Below, piece by piece: positions 16,889 through 25,427 of a stretch of 34,108 nucleotides of DNA. Position 1 is the first letter of the stretch. Every line of letters starts with the position of its first letter. Under the pieces are notes generated by a model. That model had not been told where the DNA came from, did not search any database, and saw only the letters and a list, made by a program, of their open reading frames with translations. This stretch comes from JAAZMF01 sp036786445 (GTDB taxonomy: Bacteria; Bacillota; Limnochordia; DTU087): the NCBI GenBank assembly GCA_036786445.1, contig DAIQRD010000009.1:1-34108 (forward strand), given 5' to 3'. Position numbers and translations under genes: made by a program.

Positions 16889-17056
16889 ATGGCTAATAAC
16901 TATGTCTGTATGAGATGTGGTCAGGAAACCGATAATCCCCATTTCGATCTAATCTCCGGTGTCGTACGATGTCCAATCTGCTTGGAGCAAGAAACCAGCT
17001 TGCTGGGCAAATTGCGGGGACCAGAGGGTAAGGATGCCGCCAATGATCCTGACTAA
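16889..17056 (+). CDS. Small zinc-ribbon protein
   Basis: A 55-residue protein with CMRC (about residue 7) and CPIC (about residue 29), a single zinc-ribbon-like site, followed by a charged C-terminal tail. The ATG has GGGGGTGA a few nt upstream. An in-frame start at 16814 would add residues encoded by the hairpin arm and is rejected. Function unknown. Confidence 0.7.
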   Translation: MANNYVCMRCGQETDNPHFDLISGVVRCPICLEQETSLLGKLRGPEGKDAANDPD

Positions 17057-17150
17057 GTCACGATGAGCAGCGGCAACAATAAGCAGGAATTCGATCTAGT
17101 GTCCCAGAACGGAGTGTGGTAAGCAAAGCTACACTATACCTAACACTGGG

Positions 17151-17489
17151 ATGAGGCAAATGCAAAACTTGCTGGACAAAGGCATATGGAGTCGCCCTAC
17201 TGATAAAATGGCGGTATATATCGAGCTTGAGCCAGGCATGACTTGGGGAATAAGGGTAACTCTCTACTCCCATACAGCCCGCGTGGAGGCCATTAACGGG
17301 CCCAAATGTACTTGGTATAGGGCGCCATCACGGGTATCGGCCGAGGTCACTCCCCCTGGTTTCTGGGAGAGGTTGCGGGGCATTACCTTCCAGGACAAGC
17401 TCATGACCGAGGTCGCAAACAAACGGACGGTGGCAGAGGAGGAGAACTCTAAACCTAAGCCTACTTGCCACTCTGGGACTGCTCAATAA
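17151..17489 (+). CDS. Hypothetical protein of 112 residues
   Basis: I do not recognise this protein. It has a beta-rich middle part (MAVYIELEPGMTWGIRVTLY, then ARVEAIN) and a helical, charged C-terminal part (FWERLRGITFQDKLMTEVANK) ending in a polar tail, a residue composition like a real protein. There is no clear ribosome binding site at ATG 17151; an ATG at 17160 has a weak GATGAGG close by, and ATG 17208 is a third choice. Its 3' end overlaps the convergent CrtI-like gene by 29 nt. Confidence 0.45.
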   Translation: MRQMQNLLDKGIWSRPTDKMAVYIELEPGMTWGIRVTLYSHTARVEAINGPKCTWYRAPSRVSAEVTPPGFWERLRGITFQDKLMTEVANKRTVAEEENSKPKPTCHSGTAQ

Positions 17490-18969
17490 GCAAAAGGGCT
17501 GCGTTTTTCCCTGACTGCATAGCACTGGCCATATTACCAGAGTGGACATACCAATGCCCACACTGGAAAAGACGAGGCAAGGGCGTTGTCTCCCGTTTGA
17601 TTTGTGACAAGGTCTCAGCTGTGGGTAGCCAGCCTCGCTTAGCACCCTTCCAGTTCCCTGTATAACGGCGGTATGTAATAGGCGTAGCCGCTTCAGCCAC
17701 GGTAACCCGATCCCGCAGCCCTGGAAGCAGCCTTTCGGTAGAAGCCAGCAAAGCTGCTGCCACGTCCTCTTTCAAAGCTATGTACTCCGGACCCCGCATC
17801 TCACTAATCGTCTGCCAACGCTGCTTATATTCAAAGGAAACTTGAGCGCCCACTGTGAGACTGCGATAGCCAGTGGGAGCATGGAGACTGTCGGCGCAGC
17901 TGTTATCCACCACATTAACTAGCCAATGACTGGGATCCTCACTGTCCATGGCATCCATGAGGGCAGGGCAATAGGTAATATGATGGTGCCAGGAGGCTTG
18001 ATCTGTCACACCATCATCTACTCCCAAGGATATGAGAAAATGCGAAGGCCAGGGTTCCAAGTCGTTGAGATCCTCTAGGACATATTCGGGAGCAGCACCG
18101 GCAGGAACCAGCTGGCCATAGAGTTTCATGGCATCGCATGCAGCAATGACAAAATCACTGCGGATATCCTCATCGTCTGCTAGAGTCACCCCTATGGCAG
18201 AGCCGTCCTCCACTAATATGCCGCTGACCGCAGTGCCACAGCGGATCTCTCCCCCAGACGCTTCCAGGGCTTGGCGCAAGCTATCCACCAACGCCTGCCC
18301 GCCACCCACCGGGTAATGAAGTTGTCTCTCCCTCACCCAGCCAATAGTGGTCAGAAGCAGCATGGCTGAAGCCTCGCCCACGGGGCATAGGGAATAGAAA
18401 AAAGTGCGCAGCTGTGGGTCTTTGAACTCCTGCACTAAGAGATCCTGGATGTTCAAGCCCGCATATCTGCCATAGAGATTCATATTCCGCAAGGAAGCCA
18501 GCCCGATCCTCAGCTTTTCCCACTTGCTAAACATCGCCTGGGGCTTTTTGGGAGTCTCAGGAATTCGCCTAAAGAGCTTTACTGCATCAGCTACCAGCCT
18601 TTTGATAGCTACAGCATCTCCGGGGAAAAGCTTACATAGCTCACTGACCCATTGTCCTACATCTGCAGAGATAAGTATGTCAAATCCAGGACCAATCTGG
18701 CGGCTGTAAGGATCGAGCTGCTTGAAACTCAAGTTCAAACCCAGCTCTTCCCTACAAGCATGGATGGAGCCACCAGGATGGCAACCGACCAGCGCCTGCA
18801 GGGTCTGTTCGAATAAGTAATCCCTGCGGGAAAAAGCCCCAGCTAAGCCCCCCACTTTGTGCTGCTGCTCTAAAACGCATACACTCATTCCCGCCTGGGC
18901 AAGATAAGCCGCTGCCGTCAGGCCGGCCACACCGCCGCCAACAACTACTACCTCAAAATCTTTCGTCAT
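17461..18969 (-). CDS. FAD-dependent phytoene desaturase/carotenoid isomerase-like oxidoreductase (CrtI/CrtISO family)
   Basis: The 502-residue protein opens with a dinucleotide-binding fold (VVVGGGVAGLTAAAYLAQAG, then the Glu of VLEQQHKVGGLAGAF). It ends with a CrtI-like FAD-binding block (PRLFQCGHWYVHSGNMASAMQSGKNAALLL). The GGGQALVDSLRQALEASGGEI motif in the middle is typical of the desaturase/isomerase/retinol-saturase group. No other carotenoid genes (crtB, crtE, crtM) lie nearby, so a role in carotenoid synthesis is not supported by context; other members act on unrelated isoprenoid or lipid substrates. The ATG at 18969 follows a weak purine-rich site. It lies 111 nt downstream of the Gfo/Idh pair. 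Confidence 0.8.
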   Translation of the reverse strand: MTKDFEVVVVGGGVAGLTAAAYLAQAGMSVCVLEQQHKVGGLAGAFSRRDYLFEQTLQALVGCHPGGSIHACREELGLNLSFKQLDPYSRQIGPGFDILISADVGQWVSELCKLFPGDAVAIKRLVADAVKLFRRIPETPKKPQAMFSKWEKLRIGLASLRNMNLYGRYAGLNIQDLLVQEFKDPQLRTFFYSLCPVGEASAMLLLTTIGWVRERQLHYPVGGGQALVDSLRQALEASGGEIRCGTAVSGILVEDGSAIGVTLADDEDIRSDFVIAACDAMKLYGQLVPAGAAPEYVLEDLNDLEPWPSHFLISLGVDDGVTDQASWHHHITYCPALMDAMDSEDPSHWLVNVVDNSCADSLHAPTGYRSLTVGAQVSFEYKQRWQTISEMRGPEYIALKEDVAAALLASTERLLPGLRDRVTVAEAATPITYRRYTGNWKGAKRGWLPTAETLSQIKRETTPLPRLFQCGHWYVHSGNMASAMQSGKNAALLLIEQSQSGK

Positions 18970-18999
18970 TTGGCTGCACCTTTGCTTTCTTCTACGTAG

Positions 19000-19068
19000 A
19001 CAGGGCCATTATCTGTCCCGATGCTTAGCTGCCATGATATAGCCAGCCCCGGTCCTGATTGGCCCTGT
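19000..19068 (-). repeat. Inverted repeat between the Gfo/Idh gene and the CrtI-like gene
   Basis: ACAGGGCCA (19000-19008) and TGGCCCTGT (19060-19068) are perfect 9-bp arms separated by 51 nt, which themselves contain short GC pairings. No T-tract follows. It may be a 3' processing or termination structure of the oxidoreductase transcript. Confidence 0.5.
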
Positions 19069-19080
19069 TCACTACTTCAA

Positions 19081-20061
19081 TTACTCACATAATCGAACCG
19101 GTTGCTTCGTCTGAGCAGATTCATAGGTGGCCATGGCCACCGCTAGGGCTTTAATGCCATCTCTGGCAGTAATACTCGGCATTCGATCCTCTCGAAAACA
19201 ATCCACAAACTCCTTGACTAGGTAGTAATCACTATTAGAGCCCCAGAAATCCCACTGGTAGTTGGGCTGCCCCCGCCCAATTCGCTCTAGACTCTGGCGC
19301 ATCATGTCGACCTCTGTCACCATCTTGGTCCCTACTACCTTCAGATAGACGTCTCCCCAAGTATAAAAATCATCTGGCCGTGACCAGCTAGGATCTAAGG
19401 TCATGAAAGCGCCATTGGCCAATTCCAAAGTCAAAAGTCCGCAATCCTCTGTAGGAATATCATGAAAGCGGCGATCAATTTCAGCGTAGACCTCCGTAAC
19501 CTCCGTCTGGAAGACCCAGCGTACCACATCGACTATGTGGACTGTGTGATCAATGATAGCTCCACCGCCGGCCGCCTCGGGATCGATAAAGAAACCTCCG
19601 GGCATGCGGCCATGGTTAGTGCCTCGTAGCACCACCACTCTGCCCAGGCTACCATTGTCGTATTGATCCTTTAAGCGCTGGACAGCAGGGATATATCGGC
19701 AGGGAAAAGCCATTTGGAACTTGACGCCGGCCTCTTCGGTAATCTTCTCCATGGCCTTTGCGTCCTCTAGGGTGGTGGCAATTGGTTTTTCGCAGAGAAT
19801 ATGCTTCCCCGCGGCAGCTGCCATCTCCGTCAACCTTCGATGATCGGCGTTAGCAGCAGTGATAATCACGCCATCCACATCTGCCTGCAAGAGCTCTTCA
19901 AAAGAAGGAAACTGCCTAGTGCCAGCATGGTTGGCAGCAATTTTGCCCCGTTCCTGATCACTATCCGCAACGCCAACAAGCTCTACACCAGGTAACTGCT
20001 GAATCGCATCCACATATGCATAAGCATGCATGTGAGCAAAACTCATGATACCAATTCTCAT
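19081..20061 (-). CDS. Gfo/Idh/MocA family oxidoreductase (second of a pair)
   Basis: A 326-residue NAD(P)-dependent sugar or inositol dehydrogenase-like protein. It has a Rossmann N-terminus, the EKPIATTLEDA motif with the catalytic-site Lys, and later GGAIIDHTVHIVDVVRWVF, where Asp and His are typical active-site residues. The nucleotide loop is unusual: MRIGIMSFAHMHAYAY replaces the normal GxGxxG, a variant known in some subfamilies. ATG 20061 has a GGGGGTAAGGG site; upstream in-frame sequence to 20190 lies inside the preceding gene. It starts 5 nt after the stop of the other Gfo/Idh gene, so they form an operon and may act on successive or related substrates. The substrate is unknown. Confidence 0.9.
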   Translation of the reverse strand: MRIGIMSFAHMHAYAYVDAIQQLPGVELVGVADSDQERGKIAANHAGTRQFPSFEELLQADVDGVIITAANADHRRLTEMAAAAGKHILCEKPIATTLEDAKAMEKITEEAGVKFQMAFPCRYIPAVQRLKDQYDNGSLGRVVVLRGTNHGRMPGGFFIDPEAAGGGAIIDHTVHIVDVVRWVFQTEVTEVYAEIDRRFHDIPTEDCGLLTLELANGAFMTLDPSWSRPDDFYTWGDVYLKVVGTKMVTEVDMMRQSLERIGRGQPNYQWDFWGSNSDYYLVKEFVDCFREDRMPSITARDGIKALAVAMATYESAQTKQPVRLCE

Positions 20062-20066
20062 CACCC

Positions 20067-21068
20067 TTACCCCCTTTCCGGCCTTACCGGTTTCCCGGTG
20101 GCTATGGACTTCTGAGCAGCCACCGCGATATCCACTGCCCGGAGAGCCTCTTCCCCATTGATCATAGGTTCTTTGTCCTCTTGGAGACACTTGATAAAAT
20201 GCTCCAGTTCCAGTGTATAGGGATCCCTGGCCAAAGGACTCTCTGGCACAGCTACACCGGGGCCACCGACCTGGGAAGCGTTCTGTAGCTGATAACTCGT
20301 CAAAGCCGAGGTCGTCTTGGAATCATGGAGCAAGAGCCCCTCTTCGCAGGCAAACTCAAACTTGGTTCCAAAGCCACCCAGGTCTAGCCAAGTGCCCTCT
20401 ACGTTGGCAATAACTCCATTGGCAAATCGCAAGTTAACCAAGACATGTTCCATTCGGTTATACTCGCGGCCCCAAGTACTCTTGGCAAAGACTCGCTCCA
20501 CATCACCTAGGGTCCACCGGAGAAAGTCCAGATCATGGATGATCAAATCCAGGGTGATTCCACCACTCCACTCATACCTGGCATACCAATCCTGCCACGC
20601 CGTGGGGAATCCGCCCCCACCCCGGTAAGTGTACACAGTTCCGACATCACCCATTTCGCCACCATCGATGATGGCCTTAGCCCGCTGGTACTCGGGAAAG
20701 AAACGCACCACATGCCCCACTCCCAGCTCAACACCGGCTCTGTGGCAAGCATCGATCATAGCCTGCCCTTCGCCTCGACTGCGGGCCAGGGGCTTCTCAC
20801 AGAAAACATGCTTACCTGCCTTTGCCGCCATTTCCACAGCTTGACGGTGGAGAAAAGTGGGCAGACACACATCGACTACATCTAGGTTCTCAGCCGATAG
20901 CATGTCGGCAAGAGTGGCGTACCCTCTTACGCCATATCTTTCTGCCATGCCCAGACGCCGTTCCGGTTGAATATCGGCTACGGCCGCCAGTTCACAACCG
21001 GCAACGTTCTGATAACTAGCTGCATGAGTTGTCCCCATGGTGCCCAACCCGACAATTCCAACCCTCAT
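20067..21068 (-). CDS. Gfo/Idh/MocA family oxidoreductase (first of a pair)
   Basis: A 333-residue protein with a canonical Rossmann loop (VGIVGLGTMGTTHAASY), the EKPLARS motif with its conserved Lys (about residue 97), and GGITLDLIIHDLDFLRW, with Asp and His typical of the catalytic site. Members oxidise hydroxyl groups of sugars, inositols or their phosphates with NAD(P). ATG 21068 is preceded by GGAGGTGAGGG. It is followed after 5 nt by the second Gfo/Idh gene. fabI ends 105 nt upstream, with only small hairpins between, so partial read-through is possible. Confidence 0.93.
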   Translation of the reverse strand: MRVGIVGLGTMGTTHAASYQNVAGCELAAVADIQPERRLGMAERYGVRGYATLADMLSAENLDVVDVCLPTFLHRQAVEMAAKAGKHVFCEKPLARSRGEGQAMIDACHRAGVELGVGHVVRFFPEYQRAKAIIDGGEMGDVGTVYTYRGGGGFPTAWQDWYARYEWSGGITLDLIIHDLDFLRWTLGDVERVFAKSTWGREYNRMEHVLVNLRFANGVIANVEGTWLDLGGFGTKFEFACEEGLLLHDSKTTSALTSYQLQNASQVGGPGVAVPESPLARDPYTLELEHFIKCLQEDKEPMINGEEALRAVDIAVAAQKSIATGKPVRPERG

Positions 21069-21173
21069 TCTCCCTCACCTCCATATAAATTGCCTAGTCT
21101 TCTTATTCTGGAAATAGGCATTTGTTTCCTGCCCACATTCCGGCGTTTCGCCGCGAGGTCAGGGGAGACTGCC

Positions 21174-21938
21174 TCAAAACCCCATAATATTGTATCCGGC
21201 ATCTACATGCAGGACTTCTCCAGTGATCCCTTGGGCCATGGAACTAGCTAGAAAAACGGCTGCCGCAGCCACATCCTGCTGATCCACGTTTCTACCCAAA
21301 GGAGCCCTTTCCCGATGCTGGCGCAGCATATCAACAAATCCGGGAATGCCCCGGCTGGCCAAGGTGCTAACAGGCCCCGCAGATATGGCATTCACCCGAA
21401 TTCCACGACCACCCAAATCATGGGCAAGATATCGGACACTGGCTTCCAGAGACGCCTTGGCTACCCCCATCACGTTGTAGCTGGGGATGACCTTCTCCGC
21501 CCCAAAATAGGTAAGGGTAACAATATTGGCATCTTGTGACATGAGAGGCAAGGCTCGCCTAGTTAGGGCCACCAATGAATAAGCACTGATCTCTAGAGCC
21601 ATCTGAAAAGCTTCCCTGCTTGTCTCCACAAAGGGGTTTTCCAGAGCGTCTTTCGGGGCGAAGGCCAAAGAGTGGACAAGCACATCCAAGGTCCCCCATT
21701 CCCGCTCCATCACAGCAAAAGCAGCCTCCATGGATTCTTCTGACAAGACATCACACATCATAAGCAATGCCGGCGGTGAAAGCTCCGCTGCCAATGAGGC
21801 TGCTTCCTCTCCCGTTCTTTCATTTTGGTAACCCAAAGCTATATGGGCCCCCTGCTGATTCATTGCTGTGGCTATGGCCCAGGCCAAGCTCCGCCGGTTG
21901 GCCACATTGAATACTCCAACTTTTTTGCCCTGTAACAT
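21174..21938 (-). CDS. fabI: Enoyl-[acyl-carrier-protein] reductase [NADH] FabI
   Basis: FabI performs the last reduction of each fatty-acid elongation cycle. The 254-residue short-chain-dehydrogenase protein has VANRRSLAWAIA at the cofactor loop, then LVHSLAFAP, the active-site block TLTYFGAEKVIPSYNVMGVA with catalytic Tyr and Lys (Y-x6-K type), and ISAGPVSTLASRGI. ATG 21938 has GGAGGAGGG at about 7 nt; in-frame sequence to 22055 is not FabI-like. The glycine that normally opens the cofactor loop (GVAN) is replaced, the sequence reading FNVAN. The gene stands apart from any fatty-acid synthesis cluster, between rnhA and the Gfo/Idh genes. Confidence 0.93.
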   Translation of the reverse strand: MLQGKKVGVFNVANRRSLAWAIATAMNQQGAHIALGYQNERTGEEAASLAAELSPPALLMMCDVLSEESMEAAFAVMEREWGTLDVLVHSLAFAPKDALENPFVETSREAFQMALEISAYSLVALTRRALPLMSQDANIVTLTYFGAEKVIPSYNVMGVAKASLEASVRYLAHDLGGRGIRVNAISAGPVSTLASRGIPGFVDMLRQHRERAPLGRNVDQQDVAAAAVFLASSMAQGITGEVLHVDAGYNIMGF

Positions 21939-22080
21939 CGTGTCCCTCCTCCATAAGATCGCAACTGCCGCTGTTTTATCGTTCCCCAGCGGCAGCATCT
22001 TACTATCCTTGGCGAAAGCACCATCAACCCTAGCAAACATGGATTCATGGCCCATCTGCTACACCTAACTGATCCCACGT

Positions 22081-22533
22081 TCATTCTTGAGCAGTCTGCT
22101 CCTTGATAGCTTCTTTGGCTAGATAATCACAGCGATCGTTCAGTTCATTGTCAGAATGACCCTCAACTTTAATCCACCGCACTTGGTGCTTTTTCGTCAA
22201 TGCGATTAGCCGCTTCCATAGATCCTGATTCTCCACCGGCTTCTTCTTGGCATTGAGCCAACCGTTGCGCTGCCACTTGGTCAGCCAATCCTGCTTGAAC
22301 GCATTTATGAGATAAGCGCTATCACTATGGAGCGCAACTGAACATGGTTTGGTCAAAGCCTCTAGTCCACCGATGGCCGCCATCAACTCCATCCGTTGGT
22401 TGGTGGAATAGGCTTCATACCCAGTCACCTCTTTCTGGTGGGGGCCATAGATCAGAACTGCACCCCAACCACCAGGACCAGGATTGCCGGAGCAAGCTCC
22501 ATCAGTGTAAAGTGTAACCTCAGGTAGACTCAC
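22081..22533 (-). CDS. rnhA: Ribonuclease HI
   Basis: RNase HI cuts the RNA strand of RNA-DNA hybrids such as R-loops and Okazaki primers. The 150-residue protein carries all catalytic acidic residues: Asp in YTDGACSGNPGPGGW (about residue 11), Glu in RMELMAAI (about 49), Asp in HSDSAYL (about 71) and Asp in NDRCDYLA (about 135). The basic handle region (WQRNGWLNAKKKPVEN) is present, as in the E. coli enzyme. The start is GTG 22533 with only a weak ribosome binding site. No second domain is attached. Confidence 0.95.
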   Translation of the reverse strand: MSLPEVTLYTDGACSGNPGPGGWGAVLIYGPHQKEVTGYEAYSTNQRMELMAAIGGLEALTKPCSVALHSDSAYLINAFKQDWLTKWQRNGWLNAKKKPVENQDLWKRLIALTKKHQVRWIKVEGHSDNELNDRCDYLAKEAIKEQTAQE

Positions 22534-22573
22534 CGTTAATACTTCATTCCCTTCTCAATTCACTGTTAAACAC

Positions 22574-22617
22574 AGGAGCTGGTCAAGACCAGAAGAGCTG
22601 CCATCTAGACAGCTCCT
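22574..22617 (-). terminator. Hairpin downstream of the ThuA-like gene, probable terminator
   Basis: AGGAGCTG (22574-22581) and CAGCTCCT (22610-22617) form perfect 8-bp arms, with CTGGTC/GACCAG and AGCTG/CAGCT as competing inner pairings. On the minus strand only GTGTTTAAC follows, so the T-tract is poor. It starts 33 nt past the ThuA-like stop. Confidence 0.45.
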
Positions 22618-22650
22618 CTCTACAGCTAAGCTAACTTTGGAGTGATACTA

Positions 22651-23370
22651 CTAGATTGTCTCCAAAGGCTCTGGTACATGCCCAAACTCCGGAGCAGGGC
22701 CTTGGGTAGGCGCAGCCCAGCGGACTGCATTGGAGATCACCCGCTGGATATCTTTATTATAGAATATGGGGTATGTCTCATGCCCTGGGCGAAAATAGAA
22801 AACTTTGCCCTTCCCCCGACTATAGCAGCAGCCACTCCGGAAGACCTCTCCTCCAGCAAACCAACTGATAAACACTAGTGTATCTGGTGCTGGGATATCA
22901 AAGCGTTCGCCGTACATCTCAGTCTCCGGCAGCTCAATATATTCTCCAATACCCTCTACAATGGGATGGCCTGGCTCTACTACCCAAAGCCGTTCCTTCT
23001 CCCCAATTTCTCTCCACTTCAGATCACAGGTAGTGCCCATTAGCTTGCGAAATATCTTGGAAAAATGAGCGGAATGCAAGACGATTAATCCCATACCCTC
23101 CAGGACCCGTTCCTGTACTTTGTCTACAACCTTATCGCATACTTCCTGGTGAGCCAAATGGCCCCACCACAGGAGCACATCGGTCTTATCCAGAACCTCG
23201 TCAGTTAGGCCATGTTCCGGTTCATCTAGCGTCGCTGTGCCTACGTCCATGCCCTGGGTGCGCAAGTACTCGGCAATGGCCCCGTGTATACCCTCAGGAT
23301 ATACCTCCCGCACCTTTTCGCTTCTCTGCTCGTGCCGATTTTCATTCCAAACTGTCACGCGAATAGCCAT
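22651..23370 (-). CDS. ThuA-like family protein
   Basis: The 239-residue protein has the ThuA fold, a class-I glutamine-amidotransferase-like domain. It has an N-terminal VTVWNENRHEQRSEKVREVYPEGI, then DVLLWWGHLAHQEV, GLIVLHSAHFSKIF in place of the amidotransferase nucleophile region, and a late GKVFYFRPGHETYPIF. ThuA proteins are linked to trehalose/disaccharide use and often co-occur with Gfo/Idh oxidoreductases and sugar isomerases; their exact activity is still debated. The ATG at 23370 is preceded by GGGAGGGG. A pair of Gfo/Idh genes lies 1.6 kb downstream on the same strand, separated by rnhA and fabI. Confidence 0.88.
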   Translation of the reverse strand: MAIRVTVWNENRHEQRSEKVREVYPEGIHGAIAEYLRTQGMDVGTATLDEPEHGLTDEVLDKTDVLLWWGHLAHQEVCDKVVDKVQERVLEGMGLIVLHSAHFSKIFRKLMGTTCDLKWREIGEKERLWVVEPGHPIVEGIGEYIELPETEMYGERFDIPAPDTLVFISWFAGGEVFRSGCCYSRGKGKVFYFRPGHETYPIFYNKDIQRVISNAVRWAAPTQGPAPEFGHVPEPLETI

Positions 23371-23480
23371 GCTATCGCCCCTCCCATATGATCAGACCCC
23401 TGAATCCATTGGGAAACATCCGATCCATCCATGGCCAGTGATCCCCTATGATATTCCTGCTCCAGAAGAGTGATTCCTGC

Positions 23481-24296
23481 CTAGGGCAACACAGTCAACT
23501 TCATGCCATCATGTGCCACTAGAAAACCATGGGGGTTCAAGATCTGCTCCAGCTCATGGTGGAGCAACCCACCATTATGGGAGAAATGAGTAACTATGAA
23601 GATTGTCCGCTCTCCAGCAATACCGGTTTCCAGCATCCTCTCCCGGGTCTTGAGGATGGCTGGTATACCCATGTGATTATCCCAGTTGTCATCGTTACCA
23701 TGGGTGCAATCCAGAGATACTACATCCAACTCAAACTGCTGTAGCCCGGACCAGACCTCTTCGAAAAAGAAACCCGTATCGTTTCCATAGAGTAGACTGA
23801 TCCCGTCCTTCTGGAAGACACAGATGAGCGCGCCTTTCTTTTCATAGTGATTGGCCTTGAAAGGATACAGACGAGCATCCCCCAGTTGATAGCTGGAGTT
23901 GGCTTCCACCAGATGAAAACGCACTCCACCCTCGACCAGTTCCTCCCAATCGGCAGTCTCTTGCACCCAAACGTCGCCATATACGTCTAGACCTGGATCA
24001 TCTTTGATGTGGGCGAAAGGAGTACGCCGAGTATCCAATTCCTGCCAGTAAAAATGGTCTTCATGACAGTGGGTAATAATCAAATGCTGAATATCTGCGA
24101 GACAAAGTCGGTGAGTTAGTACGTGATGATAGGTATCAGGGGGGAAATCGAATTTGTAACGGCCATCGACCTGTACTGACGTGCGCGTCCTGATATTCTT
24201 GCCGCCTAGTTCTCGAGCCTTCTGGCAGTACTCACACTCACAGAAAAGCGCTGGCCATCCTTCTGATGCGCCGGTCCCCAAATAGAGAATCTCCAT
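23481..24296 (-). CDS. PhnP-like metallo-beta-lactamase-fold hydrolase
   Basis: The 271-residue protein has the metal-binding motif HCHEDH (about residue 76), an N-terminal LGTGASEGWPALFC and a CECEYC cluster followed by RTRTSVQV. The Cys cluster and TRTS pattern are typical of the PhnP branch (phosphodiesterases acting on cyclic phosphates). Late metal ligands are likely in GNDTGFFF, DCTHG and THFSHNG. The real substrate is unknown. ATG 24296 has AAGGAAG 6-7 nt upstream; the in-frame TTG at 24314 is less likely. It precedes the ThuA-like gene by 110 nt on the same strand, so joint transcription is possible. Confidence 0.85.
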   Translation of the reverse strand: MEILYLGTGASEGWPALFCECEYCQKARELGGKNIRTRTSVQVDGRYKFDFPPDTYHHVLTHRLCLADIQHLIITHCHEDHFYWQELDTRRTPFAHIKDDPGLDVYGDVWVQETADWEELVEGGVRFHLVEANSSYQLGDARLYPFKANHYEKKGALICVFQKDGISLLYGNDTGFFFEEVWSGLQQFELDVVSLDCTHGNDDNWDNHMGIPAILKTRERMLETGIAGERTIFIVTHFSHNGGLLHHELEQILNPHGFLVAHDGMKLTVLP

Positions 24297-24628
24297 CCAT
24301 ATCTTCCTTTCCAACTCAGGCTTCCATTAGGTCTGGTCACGGCAGCCGTTGCCACTATGCCCTTCTGCCCATGACTAGCAATTCGGCACTGGCACCCTAT
24401 TCCCTCCGATCCTGTACGATCTCAGAATCCTGGCAACAGCATTTCCCGATGAAGATAGAGGGATTGCGGTGACTCTGGCGAAAAGTACAGCAGATCTGAG
24501 CTTTACTGGGTAAATCGGTATATTCCCAGCCACAGTAGCGTATGCTGCTTGGGGAGTATTCTCGGTCAAGAACAACACCTGCAGATCCCCCAGCAAGCAG
24601 CAATCAGAATAGCAGTGGAGGTAACAAT
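24297..24628. other. Divergent intergenic region, no gene seen
   Basis: This 332-nt stretch separates the divergent PhnP-like and beta-helix genes and should contain both promoters. I cannot pick convincing -35/-10 pairs. Two minus-strand frames (down to 24397 and 24375) encode 68 and 73 residues but lack ribosome binding sites and recognisable motifs, although one is rich in Cys. I see no stable RNA. Confidence 0.5.
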
Positions 24629-25327
24629 ATGCTGTCTGCCAATGAGTTCTTCCAATGGGAATCCACCTCCCTAGCTGCCCTATTTGAAGGAATCACATAT
24701 GTCTGGGAGGCTTTGGATGGGGTTGATTCATGGCTCGAGAAACAGCTTCGACTCCTACCTTCTTTGAGTACCCGCAGACAGGGGATCATCCAACCCGGTG
24801 CCTTTGTCGGTGATGATGTGATCCTAGCCCAGGGGGCAATAGTTGAAACGGGAGCGTGGATAAAAGGGCCAGCATATATCGGAGCTCACAGTCAGGTCCG
24901 CCATGGAGCCTATCTGCGGGAGGGCTCCATCATCGGTGAGCACTGTGTGGTAGGTCACGCATCTGAGATCAAAACCAGTATCCTCCTAGATGGGAGCGCT
25001 GCCCCCCATTTCAACTATGTAGGAGACTCGATTCTAGGCAGGCACTGTAATCTCGGGGCCGGCGCCAAGCTGTCCAACCTCAAACATGCCAAGACTGAGA
25101 TTGTGATCAAAGTCAGCGGCACAGAATACCCGACACACCGAACAAAACTAGGAGCCATCCTCGGCGATGGTGTCGCCTTGGGCTGTAACACTGTAAGCAA
25201 CCCTGGGACTATAGTGGGACCGGGGACTTTGGTCTATCCCAATGCACTACTACGGGGTGTATACCCAGCCAACTCCATCGTCAAAGTAGTGGTTGCAGCG
25301 GAGGTATTCCCGAAGATGGACCAATAG
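24629..25327 (+). CDS. Left-handed beta-helix (hexapeptide repeat) acyltransferase-like protein
   Basis: The 232-residue protein has a short helical N-terminus (ANEFFQWESTSLAALFEG), then repeated hexapeptides (GAFVGDDVILAQGAIV, GAYLREGSIIGEHCVVG) forming a left-handed beta-helix like the C-terminal domain of GlmU. The later part (GAGAKLSNLKHAKTEI, LGDGVALGCNTVSNPG, YPNALLRGVYPANSIVKV) is also GlmU-like. No uridylyltransferase domain is present, so it may be an acetyltransferase or a binding protein; the acceptor is unknown. ATG 24629 is preceded by GGAGG at 7 nt, and in-frame sequence from 24542 is rejected for lack of a site. Confidence 0.85.
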   Translation: MLSANEFFQWESTSLAALFEGITYVWEALDGVDSWLEKQLRLLPSLSTRRQGIIQPGAFVGDDVILAQGAIVETGAWIKGPAYIGAHSQVRHGAYLREGSIIGEHCVVGHASEIKTSILLDGSAAPHFNYVGDSILGRHCNLGAGAKLSNLKHAKTEIVIKVSGTEYPTHRTKLGAILGDGVALGCNTVSNPGTIVGPGTLVYPNALLRGVYPANSIVKVVVAAEVFPKMDQ

Positions 25328-25343
25328 AACGTGAATAGATCTA

Positions 25344-25370
25344 GGGGCCTCCGCCTAGCAAGAAGGCCCC
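25344..25370 (+). repeat. Terminator-like hairpin between convergent genes, no T-tract
   Basis: GGGGCCT and AGGCCCC pair perfectly (7 bp) around a 13-nt loop, 16 nt after the beta-helix gene. Neither strand has a T-run after it. It may close both the plus-strand gene and the convergent DUF1540 gene. Confidence 0.5.
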
Positions 25371-25427
25371 CAGAAGGCTGAACTAACCTCCCAAGGATGC
25401 TCTCGGGAGTGGATTCGCTTTAGTCGA

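Noticed and set aside
24375..24603. Two overlapping minus-strand frames (68 and 73 codons, one Cys-rich)
   Set aside because: No start signals and no family pattern; probably chance open frames in the divergent intergenic region.
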